Shown here: positions 25,878 through 34,211 of the stretch, piece after piece
Numbering within the stretch: position 1 is the stretch's first letter
Layout: every line of letters starts with the position of its first letter
DNA from: Rhizobium sullae
GTDB lineage: Bacteria > Pseudomonadota > Alphaproteobacteria > Rhizobiales > Rhizobiaceae
DNA: 64,000 bases
Reading direction: 5' to 3'
NCBI RefSeq assembly: GCF_900169785.1
Contig: NZ_FWER01000001.1
Coordinates: 125,765-189,764, forward strand
Notes under the pieces: model-generated
Seen by the model: only the letters and a program-made list of their open reading frames with translations
Told to the model about the DNA's origin: nothing
Database searches by the model: none
Made by a program: the position numbers and the translations under genes

Positions 25878-26969
25878 ATGGCAAAGCTCCTGAAAGCGAG
25901 ATCGATGAAAGCCGCCTTTTCGCCCTGGCGCCGCATGCTGACGATCGCCGCGGCAATAGTGCTGCCATTGCGCGCTGGCCTTGCTGAAGCCGCGGGGCCC
26001 TGCTTTCGCGGCATCAATCTTTCCGGTGCGGAGTTCGGCAATCCGGGTGGAGAGATTTTCAAGGATTATGCTTACCCCTCAGAAGAGACGATCGGCTACT
26101 TCCGCAAGAAGGGGATGAATATCGTTCGCTTGCCGTTCTTGTGGGAGCGACTGCAGCCCGAACTGGGGCAGGCCCTGAACGACGACGAGCTCCAGCGCAT
26201 CAAGGATACGGTGACCCTTTTGCGCAAACACAAGATGAGCGTCATCCTCGATCCGCACAATTATGCCCAATACAAGAAAGCGCAGGTCGGTACGCCGCCG
26301 GTGACGACGCTGGCATTCGCCGATTTCTGGACTCGGCTCGCCGTCGAATTTGCCGATCAGGAGGACGTGATTTTCGGGCTCATGAACGAGCCCTATGACG
26401 TCGCCAGCGACAAATGGTTGAGCGCTGCCAATGCCGCGATCCGCGGCATCCGTGCGGTCGGCGCCGGCAATCTCATCCTCGTGCCAGGCACGAAATGGAC
26501 GGGAGCCCACTCCTGGCAGTCAGACGGCCCGGGCGGGCCGAACGGCACCATAATGCTTGGCGTCAAGGACCCGCGCAGGAACTATGCCTATGAGGTTCAC
26601 CAGTATTTCGACAGCGATTCCTCCGGTACGCACGAGGAATGTTCCGGCAATGAGAACGCCAGGAAGGCCATCGTCAGCATGTCCGATTGGGCGCGCAAGC
26701 ACGGCACCCGGGTGCTGCTCGGCGAATTCGGTGTCTCGCAAGCGCCGGAATGCGTCGCCGGATTGAAAGCGGTTTTGGATACGATGCAGGAAAACGGCGA
26801 CGTCTGGCTCGGCTGGACATACTGGGTTGCAGGCGATTGGTGGCCGCAAACCGAGCCGTTGAACGTGCAGCCGCACGACGGCCATGAGCGAAAGCAAATC
26901 ACAGTGCTGGAGGCTGCCGCTAAGGTACCGGCTCCCGCAGAGGACGCATGCCGGACACGAGGCAGGTGA
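25878..26969 (+). CDS. Secreted glycoside hydrolase family 5 (cellulase-like)
   Basis: 363 residues; ATG 25905 is an alternative start that gives a more usual signal peptide (cleavage near AEAAGP). The GH5 barrel (about 45-340) has the acid/base Glu in FGLMNEPYD, the nucleophile Glu in VLLGEFGVS, and conserved HNY and YEVHQYFD segments. It probably cleaves beta-1,4-glucan or a related beta-glucan in the periplasm or outside. It overlaps the polymerase-like gene downstream and faces a Wzz-like gene, so trimming or release of the polysaccharide made by this locus is more likely than nutrient cellulose degradation. Confidence 0.9.
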   Translation: MAKLLKARSMKAAFSPWRRMLTIAAAIVLPLRAGLAEAAGPCFRGINLSGAEFGNPGGEIFKDYAYPSEETIGYFRKKGMNIVRLPFLWERLQPELGQALNDDELQRIKDTVTLLRKHKMSVILDPHNYAQYKKAQVGTPPVTTLAFADFWTRLAVEFADQEDVIFGLMNEPYDVASDKWLSAANAAIRGIRAVGAGNLILVPGTKWTGAHSWQSDGPGGPNGTIMLGVKDPRRNYAYEVHQYFDSDSSGTHEECSGNENARKAIVSMSDWARKHGTRVLLGEFGVSQAPECVAGLKAVLDTMQENGDVWLGWTYWVAGDWWPQTEPLNVQPHDGHERKQITVLEAAAKVPAPAEDACRTRGR

Positions 26970-28216
26970 TGATGGCACGGCGGGAAGCATTGGCAAAAGA
27001 ACAGATCGACTACGGTCTCCTGGCCGTCGGCGTATTGTCGGTTACCTACAATTGCCTTCTCGCCTTCATCAATCACAACATCACGCCGCTTGCGTCGTCG
27101 CATGTCGTCGTCAGCGAGATCCTGCTGCTGGTCTATAGTTTTGGCTTCATATTGAAGCGCGGGCTCTACGAAGAGGATCTCGCGCCTCTTGGCTATTTGC
27201 TGGCGACGATTTTCCTCACGATCTATGTGATGGTCACCAACCGCGCAGGCTATATCGACCACCTGCGCAACGTGCTTATCATCTTCGCCTTCGTCATCAT
27301 GGGTCGATGGACGAACGAGCGAACGCTGAAGCTGATCTTCAAGACCTGCTGCATCGTTGTACTGGCGGTGCTGATCTGCGAAATCGTCTCCGTACAAGCC
27401 TATGTAGCATTGTTCCATCCGGCCGAATATTTCGAGAACACTCGCGGTGTGCCGCGCGCAACCTATAGCGACATCGGCCTTTTCCGCGGCGCCCTTGGCT
27501 TCCCGTCCCGCTTCTCCTTCGGGATCATCGATCACCGGTCCTCATCGATCTTCCTGGAGCAGGTATCGCTTGCCAATTTCTGCGGTGTACTAGTCATCTA
27601 TCTCGTCAGCTTTTCCAATCGCTTGAGATTATTCGACCGGCTGCTTTTCCTCTTCACCGTCGTGTTGATTCTGGTCACCAACGACACGCGCACGATGCTT
27701 ATTTTCAGCGTGGTCTGCCTCGGCGGATACTTTATCTATCCCTGGATTCCGAAGATCTGCGATTTCTTGATGATGCCGGCGATCATCACCATGGGCTTTG
27801 TCATCCATGCATTCCGCCCTGATGCCCATGAAGACGATTTCGTCGGCCGCATCAGCGGGACCGTTCGAAACATCTTTGCCATGGACATCCCGGCGACTCT
27901 TGGCCTTGAACTCGAGAAAGCCACGACTTTCGTCGACAGCGGCTACGTCTACATAACCTACGGCGCGACGATCTTCGGCCTCATCCTCTTCTGGCTGTTT
28001 GTCTCTTTTTTCCCGGCAGGCGAGACGCCGAACCAGAAGCGTCTTGCGCATTCGCTATCGCTTTTCATGTTTCTGAACCTGATGATCGGCTCCACGGCGA
28101 TCTTCTCCATGAAGACGGCCGGCCTTGTCTGGCTGCTCGTTGGGTTCCTGAAAGTCAACGAGGGCGTGCGCGGGAAACGCGCTGTCGGTAAAGTAGGCAC
28201 GCCGATTTCCGCCTGA
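26948..28216 (+). CDS. O-antigen ligase/polymerase-like (Wzy-type) membrane protein
   Basis: 422 residues with about eleven membrane helices and a larger periplasmic loop (about 150-190, EYFENTRGVPRATYSD). Topology and placement fit Wzy-type polysaccharide polymerases, which have little sequence conservation, so this is a moderate call. Two starts are possible: ATG 26948 with AGAGGA upstream, overlapping the GH5 gene by 22 bases, or ATG 26969, which overlaps only the stop as TGATG. Either way the two genes are coupled. An intrinsic terminator-like hairpin follows at 28358. Confidence 0.7.
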   Translation: MPDTRQVMMARREALAKEQIDYGLLAVGVLSVTYNCLLAFINHNITPLASSHVVVSEILLLVYSFGFILKRGLYEEDLAPLGYLLATIFLTIYVMVTNRAGYIDHLRNVLIIFAFVIMGRWTNERTLKLIFKTCCIVVLAVLICEIVSVQAYVALFHPAEYFENTRGVPRATYSDIGLFRGALGFPSRFSFGIIDHRSSSIFLEQVSLANFCGVLVIYLVSFSNRLRLFDRLLFLFTVVLILVTNDTRTMLIFSVVCLGGYFIYPWIPKICDFLMMPAIITMGFVIHAFRPDAHEDDFVGRISGTVRNIFAMDIPATLGLELEKATTFVDSGYVYITYGATIFGLILFWLFVSFFPAGETPNQKRLAHSLSLFMFLNLMIGSTAIFSMKTAGLVWLLVGFLKVNEGVRGKRAVGKVGTPISA

Positions 28217-28357
28217 ACGGTTGCGCGGCGGGGATACGAGACGCCGCAGGCGGGACGGAGTCTCGCTATGACTTCCGTAAGTTGGAGCTCGATGCATGGA
28301 TGCAAGAGCCTGCAAGTCCTTGACAGCTTCTCTTGCAAATTCTTGCACGAATGAAAG

Positions 28358-28388
28358 AGCCACGCCCTATGCGGCGTGGCTGCTTTAA
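28358..28388 (+). terminator. Hairpin terminator after the Wzy-like gene
   Basis: AGCCACGCC and GGCGTGGCT form a perfect 9-bp stem with a six-base loop, followed by GCTTTAAT. The weak T run makes termination less certain. It lies 45 bases upstream of purU. The stretch just before it (28290-28350) contains several TTGCA/TGCAA words of unknown meaning. Confidence 0.55.
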
Positions 28389-28432
28389 TCTAAGCAGACC
28401 TGCCGGTTATTGCCGCGAGAGGGAAGAGGGCC

Positions 28433-29317
28433 ATGACGAACTACGTGCTGACAGTATCGTGCAAATCGACGCGCGGGATCGTGGCTGCGATTGCGAGTTA
28501 TCTCGCCGATCAGGGCTGCAACATCGTCGATAGCTCGCAGTTCGACGACCTCGACACCGGCAAGTTCTTCACTCGCGTCAGCTTCATCTCCGAAGAAGGC
28601 GTCGGCCTTCCGGCGCTGACGGAGGGTTTCAAGCCGATCGCCGAGAAATTCGGCATGGACGCCGAGATCCACGACGGCAGTGCCCGCATGAAAGTGCTGC
28701 TGATGGTCTCCCGCTTCGGCCATTGTTTGAACGACCTGCTCTACCGCTGGAAGATCGGCGCGCTGCCGATCGAGATCGTCGGCGTCGTCTCCAACCACTT
28801 CGACTACCAGAAAGTCGTCGTCAACCACGACATTCCCTTTTATCACATCAAGGTCACCAAGGAGAACAAGCCGCAGGCCGAAGCCCAACTGCTCGATCTC
28901 GTCGACCAGACCGGCACGGAACTGATCGTGCTCGCCCGCTACATGCAGGTGCTTTCCGATGCGATGTGCCGCAAGATGTCCGGCAAGATCATCAATATCC
29001 ACCATTCCTTCCTGCCGAGCTTCAAGGGCGCTAACCCCTACAAGCAGGCTTATGAGCGCGGCGTGAAGCTGATCGGCGCCACGGCGCATTACGTGACGGC
29101 CGACCTCGACGAAGGTCCGATCATCGAGCAGGACACGGCGCGCATCACCCACGCCCAGAGTGCGGACGACTACGTCTCGATCGGCCGCGACGTCGAAAGC
29201 CAGGTACTGGCGCGGGCCATCCACGCCCATATCCATCGTCGCGTCTTCCTCAACGGCAACCGCACCATCGTCTTCCCGGCAAGCCCAGGTTCCTACGCAT
29301 CCGAACGGATGGGTTGA
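28433..29317 (+). CDS. purU: Formyltetrahydrofolate deformylase
   Basis: 294 residues. An N-terminal ACT domain (about 3-80, YVLTVSCKSTRGIVAAIASYL) is followed by a formyl-transferase fold (about 90-290) with the catalytic Asn-His-Asp: IINIHHSFLPSFKG and the later GATAHYVTADLDEGPII. The enzyme hydrolyses 10-formyl-THF to THF and formate, balancing one-carbon pools. AGAGGGAAGAGGCC precedes the ATG. It is probably a single-gene unit, since a hairpin lies upstream and the following fusion gene begins 99 bases later. In some rhizobia such genes serve methylated-amine catabolism; no such genes are near. Confidence 0.95.
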   Translation: MTNYVLTVSCKSTRGIVAAIASYLADQGCNIVDSSQFDDLDTGKFFTRVSFISEEGVGLPALTEGFKPIAEKFGMDAEIHDGSARMKVLLMVSRFGHCLNDLLYRWKIGALPIEIVGVVSNHFDYQKVVVNHDIPFYHIKVTKENKPQAEAQLLDLVDQTGTELIVLARYMQVLSDAMCRKMSGKIINIHHSFLPSFKGANPYKQAYERGVKLIGATAHYVTADLDEGPIIEQDTARITHAQSADDYVSIGRDVESQVLARAIHAHIHRRVFLNGNRTIVFPASPGSYASERMG

Positions 29318-29416
29318 TCTCTACCCAAAAGGGCAGCGGCGCAAAGCTTGCTTGCTCATGACACGAATTCGATTATCTGCTTATGTGAACAATCGAATCA
29401 TGCCGTGGGGGATGCC

Positions 29417-32344
29417 ATGACCGACGATGCGCGTGCTGATCGTATGGAACTGCCGCGCCCGGACGTAACGTCGGCGGAAGCGGAAAGCATCCTGCAATCG
29501 CGCTACGGCCTTCAAGGCACGATCACTGAACTCGGCAGCCAGCAGGACCGCAATTACCGGATCGACACCGGCGACGGCAGCTATGTGCTGAAGATCTGCC
29601 ACATGGCTTACGATACGCTGGAGCTCGAGGCGCAGAATGCAGCAATCCGGTATCTGACCAGCAAGGACGGCGCGCCGCGTGTCCCGAGGGTCATGAGCTC
29701 GACGGATGGTCAGGACATCATCGCCGTCACGGTTCGCGAACAGACCTTCAAGGTGCGTCTGCTCGAATATCTCGAAGGCGAAGGTCTGACGCATCGCAGA
29801 TACCTGCCGAAGGCCTCCGTCGCGGCCCTTGGTGCGCTTTGCGCCCGGCTGGCGCAGGCGCTTGCGGATTTCAATCATTCGGGCCTCGACCGCAGCCTGC
29901 AGTGGGATCTGCGTCGCGCCGGACCTGTTGCCGTTCAGCTGCTTTCGGCAATCACCGATGGCGCTGCACGCGACCGGATCGCAAAGAGCATGGTGCTTGC
30001 CGTACGCCGCATCCAGCCGCTCGCGCCATCGCTCCGCGTTCAGGCCGTGCATCATGATGTAACAGGCGACAACGTCGTCTGCCGGATCGATGCGCAAGGA
30101 CGGCCGATCCCCGATGGCGTCATCGATTTCGGCGATATCATTCGCGGCTGGCTCGTCGGCGATCTAGCCGTGACCTGCGCCTCGCTGCTGCATCAGGCCG
30201 ATGGCGATCCATTCTACATCCTGCCCGCGGTCAAAGCCTATCACGAGATCTATCCGCTGACGGACGAGGAGTTGAAGGCGCTGTGGCCGCTAGTCGTCGC
30301 GCGTGCGGTCATTCTGGTTGCAAGCAGCGAACAGCAGATTTCGATCGATCCGGAAAACGACTACGTCCGCAACAATCTGGAGCTTGAACGGCGAATCTTC
30401 GACACGGCCATGTCTGTTCCCTTCGGATTGATGGAAGCCGCGATCCTCGAGGCTGTTGGCGCCGGGACGCCGCCGATCGATATGTCTGGCTGGCACGTGC
30501 TTCTGCCGGAGATCGACCCTGCAAACATCGCCTATCTCGACCTCGGCGTTCAGAGCCCGCATTTCGCAGCCGGTAACTGGCTGAATGCGGAAATGGACTG
30601 GCGGCTTTTGGCACGCGCGGCGAATGAGGCGGGCATAGCGGCGACCCGCTACGGTGAATACCGGCTTTCGCGCGCCGTTCTTCGAAGTGCCAGGCAGCCG
30701 TCGACCTACGCGCTGCACAACGACATCTGCCTGCCCGGAGGAAGCAGCGTCGCTGCCCCTTTTTCCGGACGCATCGATTGCAAGAACCACCATCTCATCC
30801 TGATCGGCAACGGCGTCAATCTGCATCTCGACGGCCTGGATCTGTCTGTTGAGGATGGCGTGGAGGTTGAACAGGGGCAGATCATCGGCACGGTCTCGGG
30901 CGAGGCCTCTTCGCTCGGCGGCTTGCGTATACAGCTTTGCACGGTTCCTGCGCTCGAACCGCCGCTCTTTGCCGCACCGCAGGAGGCAGCCGCCTGGTCC
31001 GTCCTTTGCCCATCACCCGCGGGTCTGCTTGGACCGGGCGCCAACGCGCCCAAGCCGGAAACGGGAGAACTGCTTGCGAGGCGTCAGGCGCATCTCGCAA
31101 AGCCGCAGAAGAATTACTACGAGGTGCCGCCGCAGATCGAGCGCGGCTGGAAGGAACACATGTTCGATGTCGAGGCGCGCGCCTATCTCGACATGGTCAA
31201 CAATGTCACGATTCTCGGCCACGGGCACCCGCGCCTGGCAGAAGCGATCGGCGAGCAATGGCTGAAGCTCAACACCAATTCGCGCTTTCACTATGCGGCG
31301 ATCGGCGAATTTTGCGAGCGGTTGACCGCCTTAGCGCCCGACGGACTGGACCGCGTCTTCCTCGTCAACAGCGGGTCGGAGGCGAATGATCTGGCGATCC
31401 GGCTTGCCTGGGCGCATACGGGGGCGCGCAACATGCTCTGCCTGCTGGAAGCCTATCATGGCTGGTCGGTTGCGAGCGACGCCGTCTCCACCTCGATTGC
31501 CGACAATCCTCAGGCGCCGACAACCCGGCCGGATTGGGTGCATGCCGCCGTTTCGCCCAACACCTATCGCGGCGAATTTCGTGGGCCGGATTCGACCGGA
31601 GACTATCTCGCCGCGATGGCGCCTGTGCTGCAGTCGATCGGCGCCAGCGGGCAAGGGCTTGCGGGCTTCATCGCCGAATCGGTCTATGGGAATGCCGGCG
31701 GCATTTCCTTGCCGGATGGATATCTAGCTGAAGTCTATGCTCAAGTTCGCGCCCGCGGCGGAGTCTGCATAGCCGACGAAGTGCAGGTCGGCTACGGCAG
31801 GATCGGCCATCACTTCTGGGGATTCGAGCAGCAGGGCGTCGTGCCGGATATCATCACCATCGCCAAGGGCATGGGCAACGGCCACCCGCTCGGTGCCGTG
31901 ATCACGACGCACGGAATTGCCGAATCGCTGGAGAAGGAAGGCTATTTCTTTTCCTCGTCCGGCGGCAGCCCGGTCAGTTGCATCGCCGGCATGACGGTGC
32001 TCGACATCATGGTAGACGAAAAGCTGCAGGACAACGCACGCGAGGTGGGCGACCATCTCAAAGGTCGGCTTGCCGCACTGATCGACAAGTATCCGATTGT
32101 CGGCGCCATCCACGGCATGGGCCTCTATCTCGGGCTTGAATTCGTCCGCGACAGAACGACGCTGGAGCCAGCGACACAAGAGACGGCGGCCATCTGCAAT
32201 CGTCTTCTCGAACTCGGCGTGATCATGCAGGCAACCGGTGATCACCTGAATGTGCTGAAAATCAAGCCGCCGCTTTGCCTGACCATCACGAGCGCCGACT
32301 TCTTCGCGGACATCCTGGAAAAGGTCCTTTCCGAGGGTTGGTGA
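29417..32344 (+). CDS. Kinase / degenerate M23-like / class III PLP enzyme fusion
   Basis: 975 residues from ATG 29417 (GGGGGA upstream). Domain 1 (about 20-330) is a choline/APH-type kinase with the Brenner motif HHDVTGDN (catalytic Asp214, Asn219) and DFGD (Asp237). Domain 2 (about 430-510) resembles an M23/LytM beta fold (HNDICLPGGSSVAAPFSGRI, then VEDGVEVEQGQIIGTVSG), but the C-terminal HLHF metal motif is replaced by LRIQ. Domain 3 (about 565-975) is a class III aminotransferase fold with NSGSEAND (651-658), Asp787 in IADEVQVGYG and PLP Lys817 in TIAKGMGNG. The separate animal homologues of domains 1 and 3 are hydroxylysine kinase and phospho-lyases of O-phosphoethanolamine or phosphohydroxylysine. 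A kinase plus phospho-lyase acting on an amino alcohol is therefore likely; the substrate is unknown. Confidence 0.9.
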   Translation: MTDDARADRMELPRPDVTSAEAESILQSRYGLQGTITELGSQQDRNYRIDTGDGSYVLKICHMAYDTLELEAQNAAIRYLTSKDGAPRVPRVMSSTDGQDIIAVTVREQTFKVRLLEYLEGEGLTHRRYLPKASVAALGALCARLAQALADFNHSGLDRSLQWDLRRAGPVAVQLLSAITDGAARDRIAKSMVLAVRRIQPLAPSLRVQAVHHDVTGDNVVCRIDAQGRPIPDGVIDFGDIIRGWLVGDLAVTCASLLHQADGDPFYILPAVKAYHEIYPLTDEELKALWPLVVARAVILVASSEQQISIDPENDYVRNNLELERRIFDTAMSVPFGLMEAAILEAVGAGTPPIDMSGWHVLLPEIDPANIAYLDLGVQSPHFAAGNWLNAEMDWRLLARAANEAGIAATRYGEYRLSRAVLRSARQPSTYALHNDICLPGGSSVAAPFSGRIDCKNHHLILIGNGVNLHLDGLDLSVEDGVEVEQGQIIGTVSGEASSLGGLRIQLCTVPALEPPLFAAPQEAAAWSVLCPSPAGLLGPGANAPKPETGELLARRQAHLAKPQKNYYEVPPQIERGWKEHMFDVEARAYLDMVNNVTILGHGHPRLAEAIGEQWLKLNTNSRFHYAAIGEFCERLTALAPDGLDRVFLVNSGSEANDLAIRLAWAHTGARNMLCLLEAYHGWSVASDAVSTSIADNPQAPTTRPDWVHAAVSPNTYRGEFRGPDSTGDYLAAMAPVLQSIGASGQGLAGFIAESVYGNAGGISLPDGYLAEVYAQVRARGGVCIADEVQVGYGRIGHHFWGFEQQGVVPDIITIAKGMGNGHPLGAVITTHGIAESLEKEGYFFSSSGGSPVSCIAGMTVLDIMVDEKLQDNAREVGDHLKGRLAALIDKYPIVGAIHGMGLYLGLEFVRDRTTLEPATQETAAICNRLLELGVIMQATGDHLNVLKIKPPLCLTITSADFFADILEKVLSEGW

Positions 32345-32865
32345 CCGGTCCTCCGCCGTTAATCAATGCGGTCATTTCGAGGCTTTCGGTTTTTTAATCA
32401 AAAGCCCCATTGCCGGAATCAAAACGACTTCCTATGTCTGTCCCGGTGATCGAAACGAGGCTTTCCGGCCGTCACGCAATTTGCACAAAGATCTGATAGT
32501 GTTCTTTCGGCAAATACGACTGTGACAGAATTATTTTTTTCGGATCGTCGAGATTTTGACACGTTTCGGAATATGATTCTGATGGACTGTCCTTTATTCT
32601 CTACAAACAAGGTAGATTATAAAGACGGTCGTCGCCGGTCCCGAGCCTTTCGAGACCCTCACGAGTGCAACGCCAACACAAGGAACGAGACATGATAGAT
32701 ATCGATATTCTCGCCACCCTTCTCGGGCGAATTGTACTCGGCAATGACCGTCCGGGCGCCCTCTCCCGCTCGAACTGTCGAATGTGACCTTCGTCCCTCC
32801 TTTCAACGGTATCAGACAAGTCAATTCGTCATCGCCTCGCAATCCGCGCGGCAGGAGTTCTACGC
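32345..32865. other. AT-rich intergenic region with one possible tiny ORF
   Basis: About 520 bases without a recognised gene. It is more AT-rich than its surroundings, with a long T run (about 32530-32538) and a TTGACA at about 32556 that might be part of a promoter. It should hold the promoter of the 64-residue gene downstream. A 31-codon ORF inside it is listed separately. Confidence 0.35.
32692..32787 (+). CDS. Possible 31-residue small protein
   Basis: ATG 32692 follows AAGGAACGAG and opens a 31-codon frame starting MIDIDILATLLGRIVLGN. The reasonable ribosome site is the only support; no homologue is known to me, and the frame could be chance. It lies 78 bases before the conserved-looking 64-residue gene, in the same direction. 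Confidence 0.2.
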   Translation: MIDIDILATLLGRIVLGNDRPGALSRSNCRM

Positions 32866-33060
32866 ATGAAAAAGCAAGTTATCGAATATGCAGGCGTTCC
32901 CGTCGGGATCGTCATTCCAGATGAAGACCGGCTGAAGTTCATCGCCGTGAAATTTCACGTGCACGACCTCGACGAGCAGCGTTTCAGCTCGCCGGACGAG
33001 GTGAAGCTCGCGATCCACGACCTGATGACACGGCGCCATCCTAAGCCAATCCATGCCTGA
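32866..33060 (+). CDS. Small cytoplasmic protein of unknown function
   Basis: 64 residues, acidic to neutral, starting MKKQVIEYAGVPVGIVIPDE and containing KFIAVKFHVHDLDEQRF and a C-terminal helix with basic tail (HDLMTRRHPKP). It has no signal peptide or membrane helix. AGGAG eleven bases before the ATG and an intrinsic terminator 45 bases after the stop indicate a real single-gene unit. I recognise no family; the early strand pattern is compact enough to fold alone. Confidence 0.65.
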   Translation: MKKQVIEYAGVPVGIVIPDEDRLKFIAVKFHVHDLDEQRFSSPDEVKLAIHDLMTRRHPKPIHA

Positions 33061-33104
33061 AAACAGGCTTAGATTTCCGCGCTTCGTCGCTCTCCAAAGT
33101 TTAT

Positions 33105-33139
33105 GACCGGTCCCGAAAAAGGGGCCGGTCTTGTTTTTT
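33105..33139 (+). terminator. Intrinsic terminator after the 64-residue gene
   Basis: GACCGGTCCC pairs with GGGGCCGGTC (ten pairs, one G-T) around GAAAAA and is followed by TTGTTTTTTC. It separates the small gene from the peptidase gene at 33184. Confidence 0.9.
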
Positions 33140-33183
33140 CGTGCTGGTTGCGATCCTATCGGACGTGAACAAGGACGGCGCAT

Positions 33184-34170
33184 TTGCTCAATCTCATTAC
33201 CGATATCGAGGGCGTTTCGATCGGCCACGTAACGGATCTGAAGCTCGGTTCCGGCGTCACTGCAATTATCTTCGACGAACCGGCGACGGCTTCGGCCAGC
33301 GTTCTCGGCGGCGCGCCTGGCAGCCGGGACACGGCCTTGCTCGATCCTTCGATGACAGTCGAAAAGGTTGATGCCTTCGTTCTTTCCGGCGGCTCGGCTT
33401 TTGGGCTGGATGCGGCAGGCGGCGTACAAGCCGGCCTGAGGAAGGCCGGCCGCGGCTTCCAGGTGGGCACAGTGCGTGTTCCGATTGTACCCCAGGCAAT
33501 CCTCTTCGATCTCTTGAACGGCGGCGACAAAGATTGGGGCCTGCATTCGCCTTACCGGGAGATGGGCTATGCGGCCTTCAAGGCAGCGGTGAAAGGCGAA
33601 TTTCCGCTCGGAACGGTGGGTGCCGGAACAGGTGCCACGACGGCAACATTCAAAGGCGGGCTCGGCTCGGCAAGTACGGTCAGCAGCGCTGGGCATCGGA
33701 TCGCGGCAATCGTCGCGGTCAATGCGCTCGGTTCGGCAACGATCGGCGACGGACCGCATTTCTGGGCGGCACCCGTCGAAAACGGCAACGAATTCGGCAG
33801 CCTCGGAATGCCCGCGACGATCGACCATCGCTTGCGGCTCAAGGGCGTGGTGGCACCTGCAACCACGATCGGTGCGGTCGTGACCAATGCGGCGCTGACG
33901 AAGGCCGAGGCTTACCGGCTTTCGCTGGGCGCTCATGACGGGCTGGCAAGGGCATTGCTTCCGGCACACCTACCTCTAGACGGCGATACCGTCTTTGCCG
34001 CTTCGACGTGTGCGCGACCGATGGCCGACATGGGCGAGTTGATGGAGCTTTGCCACCTCGCAGGAGTGGTCATGGCCCGGGCGATCGCGCGCGGTGTTTA
34101 CGAAGCGACAGCGCTGCCTTACGAGGGTGCGCAGAGGGCCTGGCGGGAGCTTTATCCGGACGGACGCTGA
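33184..34170 (+). CDS. P1 (S58) family self-processing peptidase, DmpA/NylC-like
   Basis: 328 residues with TTG start, AAGGA eight bases upstream. The N-terminal ITDIEGVSIGHVTD and SGGSAFGLDAAGG segments are P1-family hallmarks. The segment ATTIGAVVTNAALTK places the autoprocessing nucleophile at Thr227 or Thr228, where the chain should be cut into alpha and beta parts (Ntn-hydrolase). Relatives include DmpA (L-aminopeptidase/D-Ala-esterase), beta-peptidases and the nylon-oligomer hydrolase NylC, so unusual peptides are the likely substrates. No signal peptide, hence cytoplasmic. LysR and oligopeptide-transporter genes follow in the same direction. Confidence 0.88.
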   Translation: MLNLITDIEGVSIGHVTDLKLGSGVTAIIFDEPATASASVLGGAPGSRDTALLDPSMTVEKVDAFVLSGGSAFGLDAAGGVQAGLRKAGRGFQVGTVRVPIVPQAILFDLLNGGDKDWGLHSPYREMGYAAFKAAVKGEFPLGTVGAGTGATTATFKGGLGSASTVSSAGHRIAAIVAVNALGSATIGDGPHFWAAPVENGNEFGSLGMPATIDHRLRLKGVVAPATTIGAVVTNAALTKAEAYRLSLGAHDGLARALLPAHLPLDGDTVFAASTCARPMADMGELMELCHLAGVVMARAIARGVYEATALPYEGAQRAWRELYPDGR

Positions 34171-34211
34171 TCGCCCAGACAGTGAGAAGAGCCCAAGCGG
34201 CGGGAGAGAAA

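Noticed and set aside
29417..32344. Active M23 endopeptidase activity of the fusion protein
   Set aside because: The first His/Asp pattern is present but the HxH pair at the end of the domain is missing, so zinc cannot be bound in the usual way.
34008..34211. N-terminal extension of the LysR protein
   Set aside because: It overlaps the end of the P1 peptidase gene in another frame; the HTH begins normally at ATG 34212 with its own ribosome site.
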